This document shows, one piece after another, positions 42,740-55,700 of a DNA stretch of 64,000 nucleotides (position 1 is the first letter of the stretch; the number at the start of each line of letters is the position of its first letter). The notes beneath the pieces were generated by a model. That model saw only the letters and a list, made by a program, of their open reading frames with translations. It was not told the origin of the DNA and searched no databases. The position numbers were made by a program, and so were the translations under genes. The DNA is from Apoderus coryli (Eukaryota > Arthropoda > Insecta > Coleoptera > Attelabidae). The stretch is from assembly GCA_911728435.2 (NCBI GenBank), contig OU452209.1, positions 15,978,869 to 16,042,868 on the forward strand, written 5' to 3'.

Positions 42740-45700
42740 AGTCTTCCGACGAACGTTCCCTATCTTCTCTAAGTTCTGAAATATACACTGCTTAAGAATT
42801 TTACCACAAATCTAACACAAGTTTCAACACTACTTGAGAGTTATATTGAACTACTTAAAGCTGTTGCATTAATCTTGTCGGTCTTACAATTCTAATGCAG
42901 AAGTACTTTGCTTGTGCTTAATCAAACTTCTGAAGTGCTAGTGAATTATCTTCTCGTTGACTCTATACCTTGCTTAGAGTTAAACAGTCGCACCAATTTT
43001 ACCGGTATTCAGAAGACGAAGTCAAGAATTGCAAAAGTGCTAGTGCTAAGTTGAAAGTTTTGAAGTAATTAACGCTCATCATGTCTTTGAGAATTAACAC
43101 TGCTTGAAGTAATATTCGTGCATGAATTTTACAAGTCGTTGTAACGCAGAATTAGTTAAGTTAAAATTTGCAGAAGTGCTTTGCTTGTGCTAGGTTAAAG
43201 TTCTGAGGTACTAGTGAATTATCTTCTCGTTGACTCTATACACTGCTTAGAGTGCACAGTCGCACGAATTCGACCACTATTCAGAAGACTAAGTCAAAAG
43301 TTGCAAAACTTGCTGGTGCTAATTTGAAGTTTTGGTGTAATTAAGGCTCATCATTCTCTCTTTTGAGTATTTACACTACTTGGAGTTATATTGATGTGTC
43401 AATTTTACAATTCTAATGCAACAAGATGTCTGAAGTGAAAATGTTGCTTGTGCTAGATCACAGTTCTGAAGTACTACTGAATCATCTTCTCGTTAACTCT
43501 CTATACATTGCTTAGAGTTAAATAGTCGCACGAATTCTACCACTACTCTGAAGGCGAAGTCGAGAATTGCAAAAGTGCTAGTGACAACTTGCTTGTGCTA
43601 AGTTGAAGTTTTGTTGTAATTAAGACTCATTCTCTTTGATCATTAACACTGCTTGGAGTAATATTCTTGCGTGAATTTTACAAGTCGTCCTACCGCAGAA
43701 GTCGGAAGTTCAAATTTGCAGAATTGCTTTGCTTGTGCTAGGTTAAGTTCTGAAGTACTAGTGAATTATCTTCCCGTAGGCTCTATACAGTTAAACAGTC
43801 TCACGAATTTTACCGCTATTCAGAAGACTAAGTCAAAAATTGCAAAAGTGCTAGTGACAACTTGCTAGTGCTAAGTTGAAACAGTCGCACGAATTTTACC
43901 GCTATTCAGAAGACGAAGTCAAGAATTGCAAAAGTGTTAGTGCTAAGTGGAAAGCTTTGGAGTAATTAACGCTCATCATGTCTTTGAGCATTAACACTGC
44001 TTGGAGTAATATTCGTGCATGAATTTTACAAGTCGTTGTAACGCAGAAGTTGAAGTTAAAATTTGCAGAAGTGCTTTGCTTGTGCTAGTTTAAAGTTCTG
44101 AGGTACTAGTGAATTATCTTCTCATTGACTCTATACACTGCTTAGAGTTAACAGTCGCACGAATTCGACCACTATTCAGAAGACGAGGTCAAAAGTTGCA
44201 AATCTTGCTTGTGCTAATTTGAAGTTTTGGTGTAATTAAGGCTCATCATTCTCTCTTTTGAGTATTTACACTGCTTGGAGTTATATTGATGTGTCAATTT
44301 TACAATTCTAATGCAACAAGATGTCTGAAGTGAAAATTTTGCTTGTGCTAAATCACAGTTCTGAAGTACTACTGAATTATCTTCTCGTTAACTCTCTATA
44401 CATTGCTTAGAGTTAAACAGTCGCACGAATTTGACCACTACTCAGAAGGCGAAGTCGAGAATTGCAAAAGTGCTAGTGACAACTTGCTTGTGCTAAGTTG
44501 AAGTTTTGGTGTAATTAAGGCTCAGCATCTCTTTGATCATTAACACTGCTTGGAGTAATATTCTTGCGTGAATTTTACAAGTCGTTCTAACGCAGAAGTC
44601 GGAAGTTAAAATTTGCAGAATTGCTTTGCTTGTGCTAGGTTAAAGTTCTGAAGTACTAGTGAATTCTTGACAAAGTCAAGAATTGCAAAAGTGCTAGTGC
44701 TAAGTTGAAAGCTTTGGAGTAATTAACGCTCATCATCTCTTTGATCATTAACACTGCTTGGAGTAATATTCTTGCGTGAATTTTACAAGTCGTTCTAACG
44801 CAGAAGTCGGAAGTTAAAATTTGCAGAATTGCTTTGCTTGTGCTAGAAGTTCTGAAGTACTAGTGAATTATCTTCCCGTAGGCTCTATACACTTCTTAGA
44901 GTTAAACAGTCGCACGAATTTTACCACTATTCAGAAGACGAAGTCAAGAATTGCAAAAGTGCTAGTGCTAAGTTGAAAGCTTTGGAGTAGTTAACGCTCA
45001 TCATGTCTTTGAGCATTAACACTGCTTGGAGTAATGTTCGTGCATGAATTTTACAAGTCGTTGTAACGCAGAAGTCGAAGTTAAAATTTGCAGAAGTGCT
45101 TTGTCTGTGCTAGGTTAAAGTTCTGAGGTACTAGTGAATTGTCTTCTCGTTGGCTCTATACACTGCTTAGAGTTAAACAGTCGCACGAATTTTCCCACTA
45201 TTCAGAAGACGAAATCAAGAATTGCAAAAGTGCTAGTGCTAAGTTGAAAGCTTTGGAGTAGTTAACGCTCATCATGTCTTTGAGCATTAACACTGCTTGG
45301 AGTAATGTTCGTGCATGAATTTTACAAGTCGTTGTAACGCAGAAGTCGAAGTTAAAATTTGCAGAAGTGCTTTGTCTGTGCTAGGTTAAAGTTCTGAGGT
45401 ACTAGTGAATTGTCTTCTCGTTGGCTCTATACACTGCTTAGAGTTAAACAGTCGCACGAATTTTAACGCTATTCAGAAGACTAGTCAAGAATTGCAAAAG
45501 TGCTAGTGCTAAGTGGAAAGCTTTGGAATAATTAACGCTCATCATGTCTTTGAGCATTAACACTGCTTGAAGTAATATTCGTGCATGAATTTTACAAGTC
45601 GTTGTAACGCAGAAGTTAGTTAAGTTAAAATTTGCAGAAGTGCTTTGCTTGTGCTAGGTTAAAGTTCTGAGGTACTAGTGAATTATCTTCTCGTTGACTC

Positions 45701-47900
45701 TATACACTGCTTAGAGTGCACAGTCGCACGAATTCGACCACTATTCAGAAGACTAAGTCAAAAGTTGCAAAACTTGCTGGTGCTAATTTGAAGTTTTGGT
45801 GTAATTAAGGCTCATCATTCTCTCTTTTGAGTATTTACACTACTTGGAGTTATATTGATGTGTCAATTTTACAATTCTAATGCAACAAGATGTCTGAAGT
45901 GAAAATGTTGCTTGTGCTAGATCACAGTTCTGAAGTACTACTGAATCATCTTCTCGTTAACTCTCTATACATTGCTTAGAGTTAAATAGTCGCACGAATT
46001 CTACCACTACTCTGAAGGCGAAGTCGAGAATTGCAAAAGTGCTAGTGACAACTTGCTTGTGCTAAGTTGAAGTTTTGTTGTAATTAAGGCTCATTCTCTT
46101 TGATCATTAACACTGCTTGGAGTAATATTCTTGCGTGAATTTTACAAGTCGTCCTACCGCAGAAGTCGGAAGTTCAAATTTGCAGAATTGCTTTGCTTGT
46201 GCTAGGTTAAGTTCTGAAGTACTAGTGAATTATCTTCCCGTAGGCTCTATACAGTTAAACAGTCTCACGAATTTTACCGCTATTCAGAAGACTAAGTCAA
46301 AAATTGCAAAAGTGCTAGTGACAACTTGCTAGTGCTAAGTTGAAACAGTCGCACGAATTTTACCGCTATTCAGAAGACGAAGTCAAGAATTGCAAAAGTG
46401 TTAGTGCTAAGTGGAAAGCTTTGGAGTAATTAACGCTCATCATGTCTTTGAGCATTAACACTGCTTGGAGTAATATTCGTGCATGAATTTTACAAGTCGT
46501 TGTAACGCAGAAGTTGAAGTTAAAATTTGCAGAAGTGCTTTGCTTGTGCTAGGTTAAAGTTCTAAGGTACTAGTGAATTATCTTCTCGTTGACTCTATAC
46601 ACTGCTTAGAGTTAACAGTCGCACGAATTCGACCACTATTCAGAAGACGAGGTCAAAAGTTGCAAATCTTGCTTGTGCTAATTTGAAGTTTTGGTATAAT
46701 TAAGGCTCATCATTTTCTTTTTGAGTATCTACACTGCTTGGAGTCATATTGATGTGTCAATTTTACAATTCTAATGCAGCAAGATGTCTGAAGTGAAAAT
46801 TTTGCTTGTGCTAGATCAAAGTTCTGAAGTACTAGTGAATCATCTTCTCGTTAACTCTCTATACATTGCTTAGAGTTGAAACAGTCGCACGAATTTTACC
46901 ACTACTCAGAAGGCGAAGTCGAGAATTGCAAAAGTGCTAGTGACAACTTGCTTGTGCTAAGTTGAAGTTTTGGTGTAATTAAGGCTCATCATCTCTGATC
47001 ATTAACACTGCTTGGAGTAATATTCTTGCGTGAATTTTACAAGTCGTTCTAACACAGAAGTTGAAGTTAAAATTTGCAGAAGTGCTTTGCTTGTGCTAGG
47101 TTAAAGTTCTGAAGTACTAGTGAATTATCTTCCCGTAGGCTCTATACACTCCTTAGAGTTAAACAGTAGCATGAATTTTACCGCTATTCAGAAGACTAAG
47201 TCAAGAATTGCAAAAGTGCTAGTGACAACTTGCTAGTGCTAAGTTGAAAGTTTTGGAGTAATTAACGCTCATCTCGTTGAGCATTAACACTGCTTGGAGT
47301 AATATTCGTGCGTGAATTTTACAAGTCGTTCTAACACAGAAGTCGGAAGTTAAAATTTGCAGAAGTGCTTTGCTTGTGCTAGGTTAAAGTTCTGAAGTAC
47401 TAGTGAATTATCTTCCCGTAGCCTCTATACACTGCTTAGAGTTAAACAGTCTCACGAATTTTACCGCTATTCAGAAGACGAAGTCAAGAATTGCAAAAGT
47501 GCTACTGACAACTTGCTTGTGCTAAACGGAGGTTTTGGAGTAATTAAGGCTAATCATCTTCTCTTTGAGTATTAACACTGCTTGAAGTTATATTGATGCG
47601 TGAATGTTACACGTCTTACAGTTCTAACGCAACAAGAAGTCGGAAGTTAAATTTTGTGGAAGTACTTCGCGTGTGCTAGGTCAAAGTTATCTTTGCACTG
47701 CTTAGAGTTTCACACAGACAGTTTCAACACATCAACGAGATGAAATTGTAAAATTTGCTAGTGCTACATCAAACTTCGTAAGTACTAGTAAATCACGTTT
47801 TGAGTCGTAAGTTTTGCGTTACTGGTACACGCAAAAATGAGAACAGCACTAACGTGTTTCGATGAAGGTCTGACGAGTGTTGAGCTTTGTCAGATTTGAA
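42740..47900. repeat. Satellite of about 270-bp dimeric units downstream of Dsp1
   Basis: About 19 head-to-tail units over 5.1 kb (landmark TTTGGAGTAG at 44981 and 45252, period 271). Each unit is a diverged dimer of two halves of about 135 bp: one with CACTGCTTGGAGT, GTGCATGAATTTTAC and TTGCAGAAGTGCTTTGCTTG, the other with CACTGCTTAGAGT, GTCGCACGAATTTTACC and TTGCAAAAGTGCTAG. A block of about 1.1 kb (43090-44220) recurs almost exactly at 45554-46690, offset 2464 bp. No coding signal: open frames differ in every unit. Confidence 0.93.
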
Positions 47901-50900
47901 GCGATTTGAGTATTTTAAAAATAAACAGCTATCGTTTTGAGTAAGAGACAACTCTACGTGCAGATCTCATTGCCAAAAGATCACTTTTGTGATTGTAAGG
48001 CTGCTGTTTAATTGGAAAAAATGTTATTTTCGGTAAGTATAACCACTTTTGTTAAAGCAAAACGTGTCTAATTAATCTTAATTACGTATTTAGATTATAC
48101 CCACTCATGGGTAATTAATTATTGAGACCTCAACAGTCGATACAATATTTTTATGAACTTTCCATTTAGTTATTTAATGAAAATAAACTATTAAACATTT
48201 CCAAAACCACTACATAAAAGACGAAATAATAGAATAGGTACAGACTACATACTTAATATTATAATTTTACTTTAATATAAATATTGTAACTTGTATATAT
48301 TTATAAGTAGCAAGTAATATTGTAATTTGTTCATTATTATAATTGTTATTACTTAATTTACTTCTGTAATAAACCATCATCAAAATATAAGTTTTGTTTT
48401 AAATTATTTTTTATACTATTAATTAAATTACTTTACTACTACAAAAAAAAAAGGAAACAACAAATATATTATTTATTACGACAAATAATGAAAATGTCTG
48501 ATTCGTAATGAAAACAAAAGTTTCCATCATCTTTAGAATAGTAGTAATTCGTAAATAAATAATTATGTAATATCTTTTATTTTTGTGGTATTTAATATAG
48601 TTGATAATGAAGAATTTGTATTGTTTAAAATATAAATAAATAAAAATAGAAGAAAGGCAAGTAAATAAAAAATATATCGTGTAGTTTACTTACCTATGAA
48701 CCTGATTTCTGGAACATCCTGTAGGTATATTATCTGTTAATGTGCAATATGATTATTTGACAGGTTTTGGAAAAGTTATTTTCCACTACAATTTATCACA
48801 GTTCTAAAATTAATTAACAAAATTCGCGTTTAATTATTATTGAAAACTAATTAATTAAAAAAAAAATCAAGGTGTCCACTCAAATAATTAACCTGACAGG
48901 ATATAAACAATGCAACTGTCATAATTTTGTTTTGTGATCTATTTTTTACACGACTGTGTTTTGTGCTGCATTTTTTCTACTTTTTTAAAGGTAAGTAAAC
49001 GATTTAAAACACTTATTTTATGTAATTTAAATGATATTTCATATATCAAATTAGTTTTCATTAATTATTCGCTTGTGCGCTTATTTTATACAATGAAAAA
49101 TACGTTTGAAAAATTTGTAAGGTGACCACCGGGAATTAATTATTGCTTGACAGTAGATTGTGGATTCGTATCTAATCGTACAGGGATGATTGTGAATTAA
49201 AGTATAGTTTCACCAAATTCAAAATAATTTATTATAAATTTGAATTACAATACAATTATCATAATTTTTAAATTCATATTGACGTTTCCAATATACAGGA
49301 AACTTCTTGGCTTGGCCTAATAAAATGGCGTATTATGCATTGATGCCGGATTTCAAATGTCTATGCTGAAATATCAAATAATTGATTTTTTTTATTTCAT
49401 TTTTTATGATGAAACACCATTACTTGTTTATTGTATGGTAAGAATCAACAATTAATCTGCAGAATCTTTGGTAAGAATGAAGTTATGCAGAGATTTCTTC
49501 AGTTTAATACATTGTGAATGACATTAATTTATCTCTTATTGTACAATATTGACAACACCGAGAGAGATGCTTAATGCAGATGTTTTGTTACACAATCTTT
49601 ACGATAACTACAGCCCTTGGAACGTTTTCTCTTATAATTTGAGCATCTACAGCTTTTACAGACTTAATTTGTAGAATTAATACACAGATATATTGAGGTT
49701 GAATAATTGCTTTGCTGCGTTTATTTTTATTACGCTTTATATCTCTAAATTAATCATAGAAAATAGTTTTCATTCAAATTTGGCGCCATAATTGATTTAG
49801 TTTCCACATATATTTCAAGATTATAGAGCGCCGCGTTATCAAAGGAAAAACAGATAGCCGTAGCCTAAAACAATTTGTTATTTGTATTAGCATGAAAAAT
49901 GCGGTGGTGCCAACTGTTTGTAAATATCTTGACAGTTTTAATATAATAATAATTAGACATTTTTCTGGTCTTCTTTTATATTAGTACACCTAAATGGCGT
50001 TGTTTTCAAACGGGTATAAATGTTACAACAAAAAATGTTTGCGAGCTTTCAAGTCAAATTATAAAAAATTCTTTATTAACAGACCACTAAAGTATTTTTA
50101 TCAGATATGCCATATGGTTAATGTTTTTTTTAATGGTAGAACTTCGTGCTCAGTTTTATTTTTCATTGGTGTTTTATAAAATACTGTTCAAAAGATATTA
50201 ACGTCCGTCGTCAAATTAAATCAAACTGGTAACTACATACCTACAGCACAGCATTAATAAGTACAGCATTCCGACTCCACGTTGGCACTTTTAAATAAAC
50301 TGTGACGTATGATGCCGCCATTTTGGGTTACAAGTCAGGTCCAGACTAAGAATAATTATAGTTTTCGGTTTCTAACCACAGTACTGTATTTTAATTTTTG
50401 TAAAAATATTTAACTACATAATAATATCGATGTCAATTTCAGAAATATTTGTGGTGTGTCATAGTGATTGAAAACAGCCTTGAGTGGTGGTATCAGTTAA
50501 ATGTTGACATGATTGGGTGATTTTTAATAATAATAATAATAAACACAACAATAATACAGACTTTATTAGTAAAAAAGACATTTTTATAAAAGTGCTTCCT
50601 AACTTAACCTAAACGTAACTTATATTTTAGCTTAAACCTATCTGAAAATAGTTTTACATCGCTGGGCAAATTAAGTAGGTAGCGTATGTTTACAAATTAA
50701 TTTGTTCTATTACGTGTCAGACAGCGCTCTTAAATGAAAACCCCTGTAAACTTTTTATATTCTCCGGTAGAGCGTTGTAATATTTTGAAACCGTATAGGA
50801 AAATGACCGCTCAAAGATTGATGTTGAGTCTAGCGGTGGCGTAATGACAGTTTTATGAGAAATATTCACATCATACACCGATCCCCGGAACTTCATTCTT

Positions 50901-52031
50901 TCATATAAGTATTCCGTCTATTTCCATTTGATGATTTTTATTAATCAAAATTAGTGAATGAAAATCCGACGTTGTTTCATTCTTAACCAGCCGATTTCCT
51001 TAATCTTATTGCTAACCTCTTTCACCCCTACGAATTCCACATACAAGCCGTGTGCCTGAATTCTGCATCAACTGAATCCTGTCCCCAGCAATTTTAGTCA
51101 AACAAGGGCCATATATACTCGTATATTGTCAATAATATAACCCCTAGCTGATTGCGTTATCATGCGATCTCGCCACGAGACAACTTGTATTTATGTTTTA
51201 CTTTCATTTAGTTTAAAAACATATTAGATACTGCCATTTCATAATATAAATTTTACGGTTATACAAATAGTTGTTATAAACGTAAAATTATCTAGTATTC
51301 ATCTTTATTTTTACTTATTACTCACCTAACAGGATCTGTGGGGAAGCGAAAAAAATATTTAGAGCAAGTGTATCGCTTATTGGGACAACATTTTGCAGCA
51401 CGGACATGTCCTCACTGATTGTTCATTGAATTAATCATAAGATACGTTAATAAAAATAAAATCCTTTTAATTCTCACGAACACTATACCAAAAACACAAA
51501 ACACAGAATTAGATTTAAACACAATATTTATTTATCTCGTACACGCCGACAATGAACTATATATTGAACACAGGAGTGAACGGTATTTATCTACGTCTAT
51601 GTGATTATTGTGACGTTGTAACCCATAATGGCGGCATGCGCGACGAAATGCGCAGGACGGCTCGCAAGCGGAAAGTCAGAATACTGTATTATTTATTATA
51701 CTGTGGTAGAACTTCGTGCTCAGTTTTATTTTGCATTTTTGTTTTATAAAATACTGTTTACCGGATGTAGTAAGCAGGATTTTTTATCTAGGCTACAGTA
51801 ATACCATCTCCACCACATTTTAGCTTGATACCCTGCATTTTCGAAGTTCAGAAAAATTTGGCCTATATTAAATCTGTAATATCAGAGTTTTATATGTTAA
51901 ACCTGGCAACATTGCATTGCAGAATGCGGCTACCGCCATAACAAATCGCAGCTTTTCTCCTTTATCCTTGTCATCGACGCAGACGCGCCATTTGCTAAAA
52001 AAGTGCTAAAACTTAAAACAATTTACTCGAT
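47901..52031. other. AT-rich intergenic region between the satellite and mei-P26
   Basis: No conserved frame or RNA recognised in 4.1 kb. The far right (about 51900-52031) probably belongs to the mei-P26 promoter and 5' UTR. A repeat pair within it is listed separately. Confidence 0.5.
50135..51757. repeat. Nested direct and inverted repeat pair
   Basis: A direct repeat of about 50 bp (GGTAGAACTTCGTGCTCAGT through TTTTATAAAATACTGTT) is at 50135-50187 and 51705-51757. Between them TGCCGCCATTTTGGGTTACAA (50312) has a one-mismatch inverted copy at about 51618-51640. The arrangement brackets about 1.5 kb without a recognisable coding region. Confidence 0.7.
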
Positions 52032-52495
52032 ATGGAAGTGGTAAGTTTTATTTTCCGCAACAAATTAGCAAAAAAACATCTCACGTTTATGTATTTATAA
52101 ACAAATCGCATAATAATTGTTACAATAACATTTCTCGTATTAATAGTAGTTTTCCGATTGGTTTTTTAATTTTTTTCGAGGTTATGTTTAGTAAAATTTA
52201 AATTTTAATTTGCGTTGTAAAAAATTATTGCAAGAAAAAAAATAGTTGCAAATTTATTTTTGCCGATGATAAGGTCTCCACGCGACTAATTATTTTAATT
52301 ATTTATTTTTCTTGTGGATCTACAGAGAAAGGCCTATTATTCGTAAAACAACACTGGAATATTGTATAAAGTAAGGTACACGGAATACTGATATTCAATA
52401 AAATAGAAGGTACAACAAAATCACTGTGGTTATCATAGTATTGTTATTATAATAATTACACACACAAACACGAAATATATTGTCTATATGCAACT
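52032..52495 (+). promoter_or_regulatory. mei-P26: mei-P26 5' UTR with probable leader intron
   Basis: GAAGTG/GTAAGT at 52040/52041 is a strong donor and CTTGTGGATCTACAG/AGAAAGG at 52325/52326 a good acceptor, so a 285-bp intron would separate a non-coding first exon from the exon carrying the start codon. An ATG at 52032 sits nine bases before the donor and would begin a short upstream frame after splicing. Inferred from splice motifs only. Confidence 0.45.
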
Positions 52496-52704
52496 ATGGG
52501 TACAAATTCAAAAGAAGACTATACAGACGATGTCAAAACTGCAAATAATATCGAAGACTATGATAATATATCAGATGGTATTTTAATGGGTGGCAATAAT
52601 AATAATAATAATACTAACGGAAAAGGTGGTATAATCGGAGGAATGTGCGGTGAGCCATTGGAAAATGCTTTATTGGCTGATCCAGATATTTGTGGCATGT
52701 GCGG
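52496..52704 (+). CDS. mei-P26: mei-P26 coding exon 1
   Basis: Residues 1-69, phase 2 out. ATG chosen as the first in this frame: [18 protein letters not shown]. Contains an Asn run and ends in the first RING cysteines (CGMC). Donor TGCGG/GTAAGT. Acidic and low-complexity before the RING. Confidence 0.85.
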
Positions 52705-55700
52705 GTAAGTTTCTTGTGGAGAAAAAAAAAATGGTAGTGATAATATTAACATTAATTTGTAGTGAAACGCTGATGGTGCCTCGAATGCTGTTTTGTTTGC
52801 ATGTTTTCTGTGAGCATTGTTTGGATAACAAGCTGGTAGGCGAGGCTGGGGATGCCGGTTCATCCGAAACATCAATTATTTGCCCAACATGCCATTACGA
52901 ATCTAAGGTTAGTAGTATTTTACTTTCAACTACTTATCTCCTTTTATACAATTTCGTTTAATTATTCAGGTTGGTACAAAGAAACTGGCCGCACTACCCC
53001 TTGACGTGACTAAAACCAATATTTCTGACGTGTCTCAAACACCGAATCTGACATGCACGTCATGCACCGCCAAAGAAGTGGCGAAGTCTCGGTGCAACAC
53101 TTGCCACAACTTGTTGTGCAATAATTGTGATTCGGCTCATCACTATATGCGTTGTTTTGAGTCGCATAAAGTGGTTGCATTGGACGATATGCGAAAGGAT
53201 GGGGTAAAGATTACTATACATAAACCGTTGGTGTGCGACACTCATGTCAGCGAGAACGTGATTTACCATTGCATCGCATGTGGTGTATTGATTTGTGCTG
53301 AATGTCTTAAAACGGATCATAAAGGTCATCCTACTGAAGGCATTTCCGATTCAGAAATGCGTGTTCGTCAAGAGATGGAACACATCCTAGCTAAGAGTAA
53401 GGAGAAAGTGGAACGTTTAATGAAACTGTCTGGTTCGTTGAACAACAATATGGAGGAGTTGGCGCATCAACGCTCCAATGCGAAAGACTTGATAAATGAA
53501 TCATACCAAAGTTACAAGGTTAGTTTGATTTTAAGTGATTTTGGAGCTGGACTAATTGATTTAATGTTTTGTTCAATAGGCTGTATTAGAGAAGTGCAAA
53601 GAAGAAGCTTTAGATGAGTTGAATAGTTTATATCATGATAGAGAATTGAAAATACTGAAACAGACTGATGAACTAGAGAAAGTGATTGTGAATTTTGATG
53701 ATGCATGCATATATACCACTAAATTGCTAGAGAATGGCACCGTACCTGAAATGATGTACCTCCGGTTAGTTATTGTCGTCTAACGTAAGTTTTTCTTTAA
53801 CTTTTCATTGCATATTTAGGTCGATTGTCATGACACGTTTGGCTGCGCTCAACACCAATGTCCCAAAAACTGACAAACAGTACAGTGTGGAGTTTAAATC
53901 GGACTTTAGTCAATTTTCCAAATTTGCTAAAGATAATTTTGGAAAGTTTGTCACTGAAGTTGCAGTACCGAATTTACCTTTACAACAAAGTAATGCTGTT
54001 CTACCGGATTTGGCACCGTTGCATATTAATGGTGCTATTACCAAGTCTTCTTCGCTTACCAATGGAAGCCCGATATCAATCCAGTCCTCATATGATGGGG
54101 AATTGGGAAATAATTTGCAGAACTTCACCCAAGGTAAGAAGTTATTTATTTGGTGGATGTGTCCCTTTGAGCTAGGTTAATTTTTCAGCAATGACGCAGA
54201 GTCCTCCATTAGTGACAGCTACAACTCTACAAGGTTTTTCGAGTATTGCCGAATATAACATCGCTCAATTGGCCACATTGGCTGATTCAACGAATAGCGC
54301 TGCTACATCTCCCACGCCACAATTCAATTTGGCGGATTTGCTGACAAACGATACGGCATACAAGAATTTGGCCACCTTAGCCAAATTGGGACAAGTGACT
54401 GGCGGTAAGTTTGCTTCGTTTTGTTTTTTCTTGATCCTATCCTACTACATTTTTAGCAGTCCCAATGCATCTCTAAACTTTGCTCAATATTCAAGATTTC
54501 CTCTTAATTTTATTACATTGAATCAGTTCGCAAAATCAGCTTGCGTGAAGGTCTGAAGCCCTTAAACTTTGTATGATCCCATGCCTCAGGCAAAAGTGCG
54601 ACATTGCGATCCACTCTGTGTTCATATGTCGTCAGCTCAAAAATGGTACGGAAGACGTCTTAACGAACTTAGCAAGAATAGCGGAGTTTCCCTTGTTTGG
54701 ATATTCGATATTCTCGTATCATGGGGAAACGAATAAGCCGATAAGTTAGCCAAAAGGGGTTTTTAACCCCATTTGTAGAGCCTGAGCAGCAGTGGCAACT
54801 TGTCCTATGAAGCAGGTGAAGCAACGCTTTGTCTAAGTAATTAGTAAAATGTACATGGCATTTGACATCCTCGCCAGTGCTTGCGTCCTCTGTCAGACCA
54901 ATAGCGCTTATTATCATACATATTTTCATCTATAATTCAGCAACAATAGGCAACGCTGTATATACCCAATATACGACGAGATTCAACCACCTCACGGCCG
55001 GTTGTTTGCGCTTCATTCTCTCTCCTTGCGATGCTGTCTCTTTGCATCCTCATGTCTTCTACGCTGCTCTTCAAAAACTTGATGACCCTCATAAATGGTA
55101 CGCCTCCATCTCGGTCGGTCGTTCGCGATCTTTCGTCTATAATTCAGCAACAATGGGCAACGCTGCCACTCCGGCGTATACCCAATATATGACGAGATAC
55201 AACCACCTGACCGCCGGCTGTTGCGCTTCATTCTCTCTCTTTTCGATGCTGTCTCTTTGCATCCTCATGTCTTCTACGCTGTTCTTCAAAAACTTGATGA
55301 CCTTCGTAAATGGTACGCCTTCATCTCGGTCGGTCGTTCGCGATCTTTCGTCTATAATTCAGCAACAATGGGCAACGCTGTCACTCCGACATATACCCAA
55401 TATATAAACGAGATACAACCACCTGACCGCCGGCTGTTGCGCTTCATTCTCTCTCCTTGCGATGCTGTCTCTTTGCATCCTCATGTCTTCTACGCTGCTC
55501 TTCAAAAACTTGATGACTCTCGTAAATGGTACGCCTCCATCTCGGTCGGTCGTTCGCGATCATTCGTTTATAATTCAGCAACAATGGGCAACGCTGCCAC
55601 TCCGGCGTATACCCAATATATGACGAGATACAACCACCTGACCGCCGGCTGTTGCGCTTCATTCTCTCTCTTTTCGATGCTGTCTCTTTGCATCCTCATG

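Noticed and set aside
43671..46332. Two identical 65-codon open frames 2464 bp apart
   Set aside because: They are the same satellite block duplicated; other units do not keep the frame, so this shows duplication, not coding.
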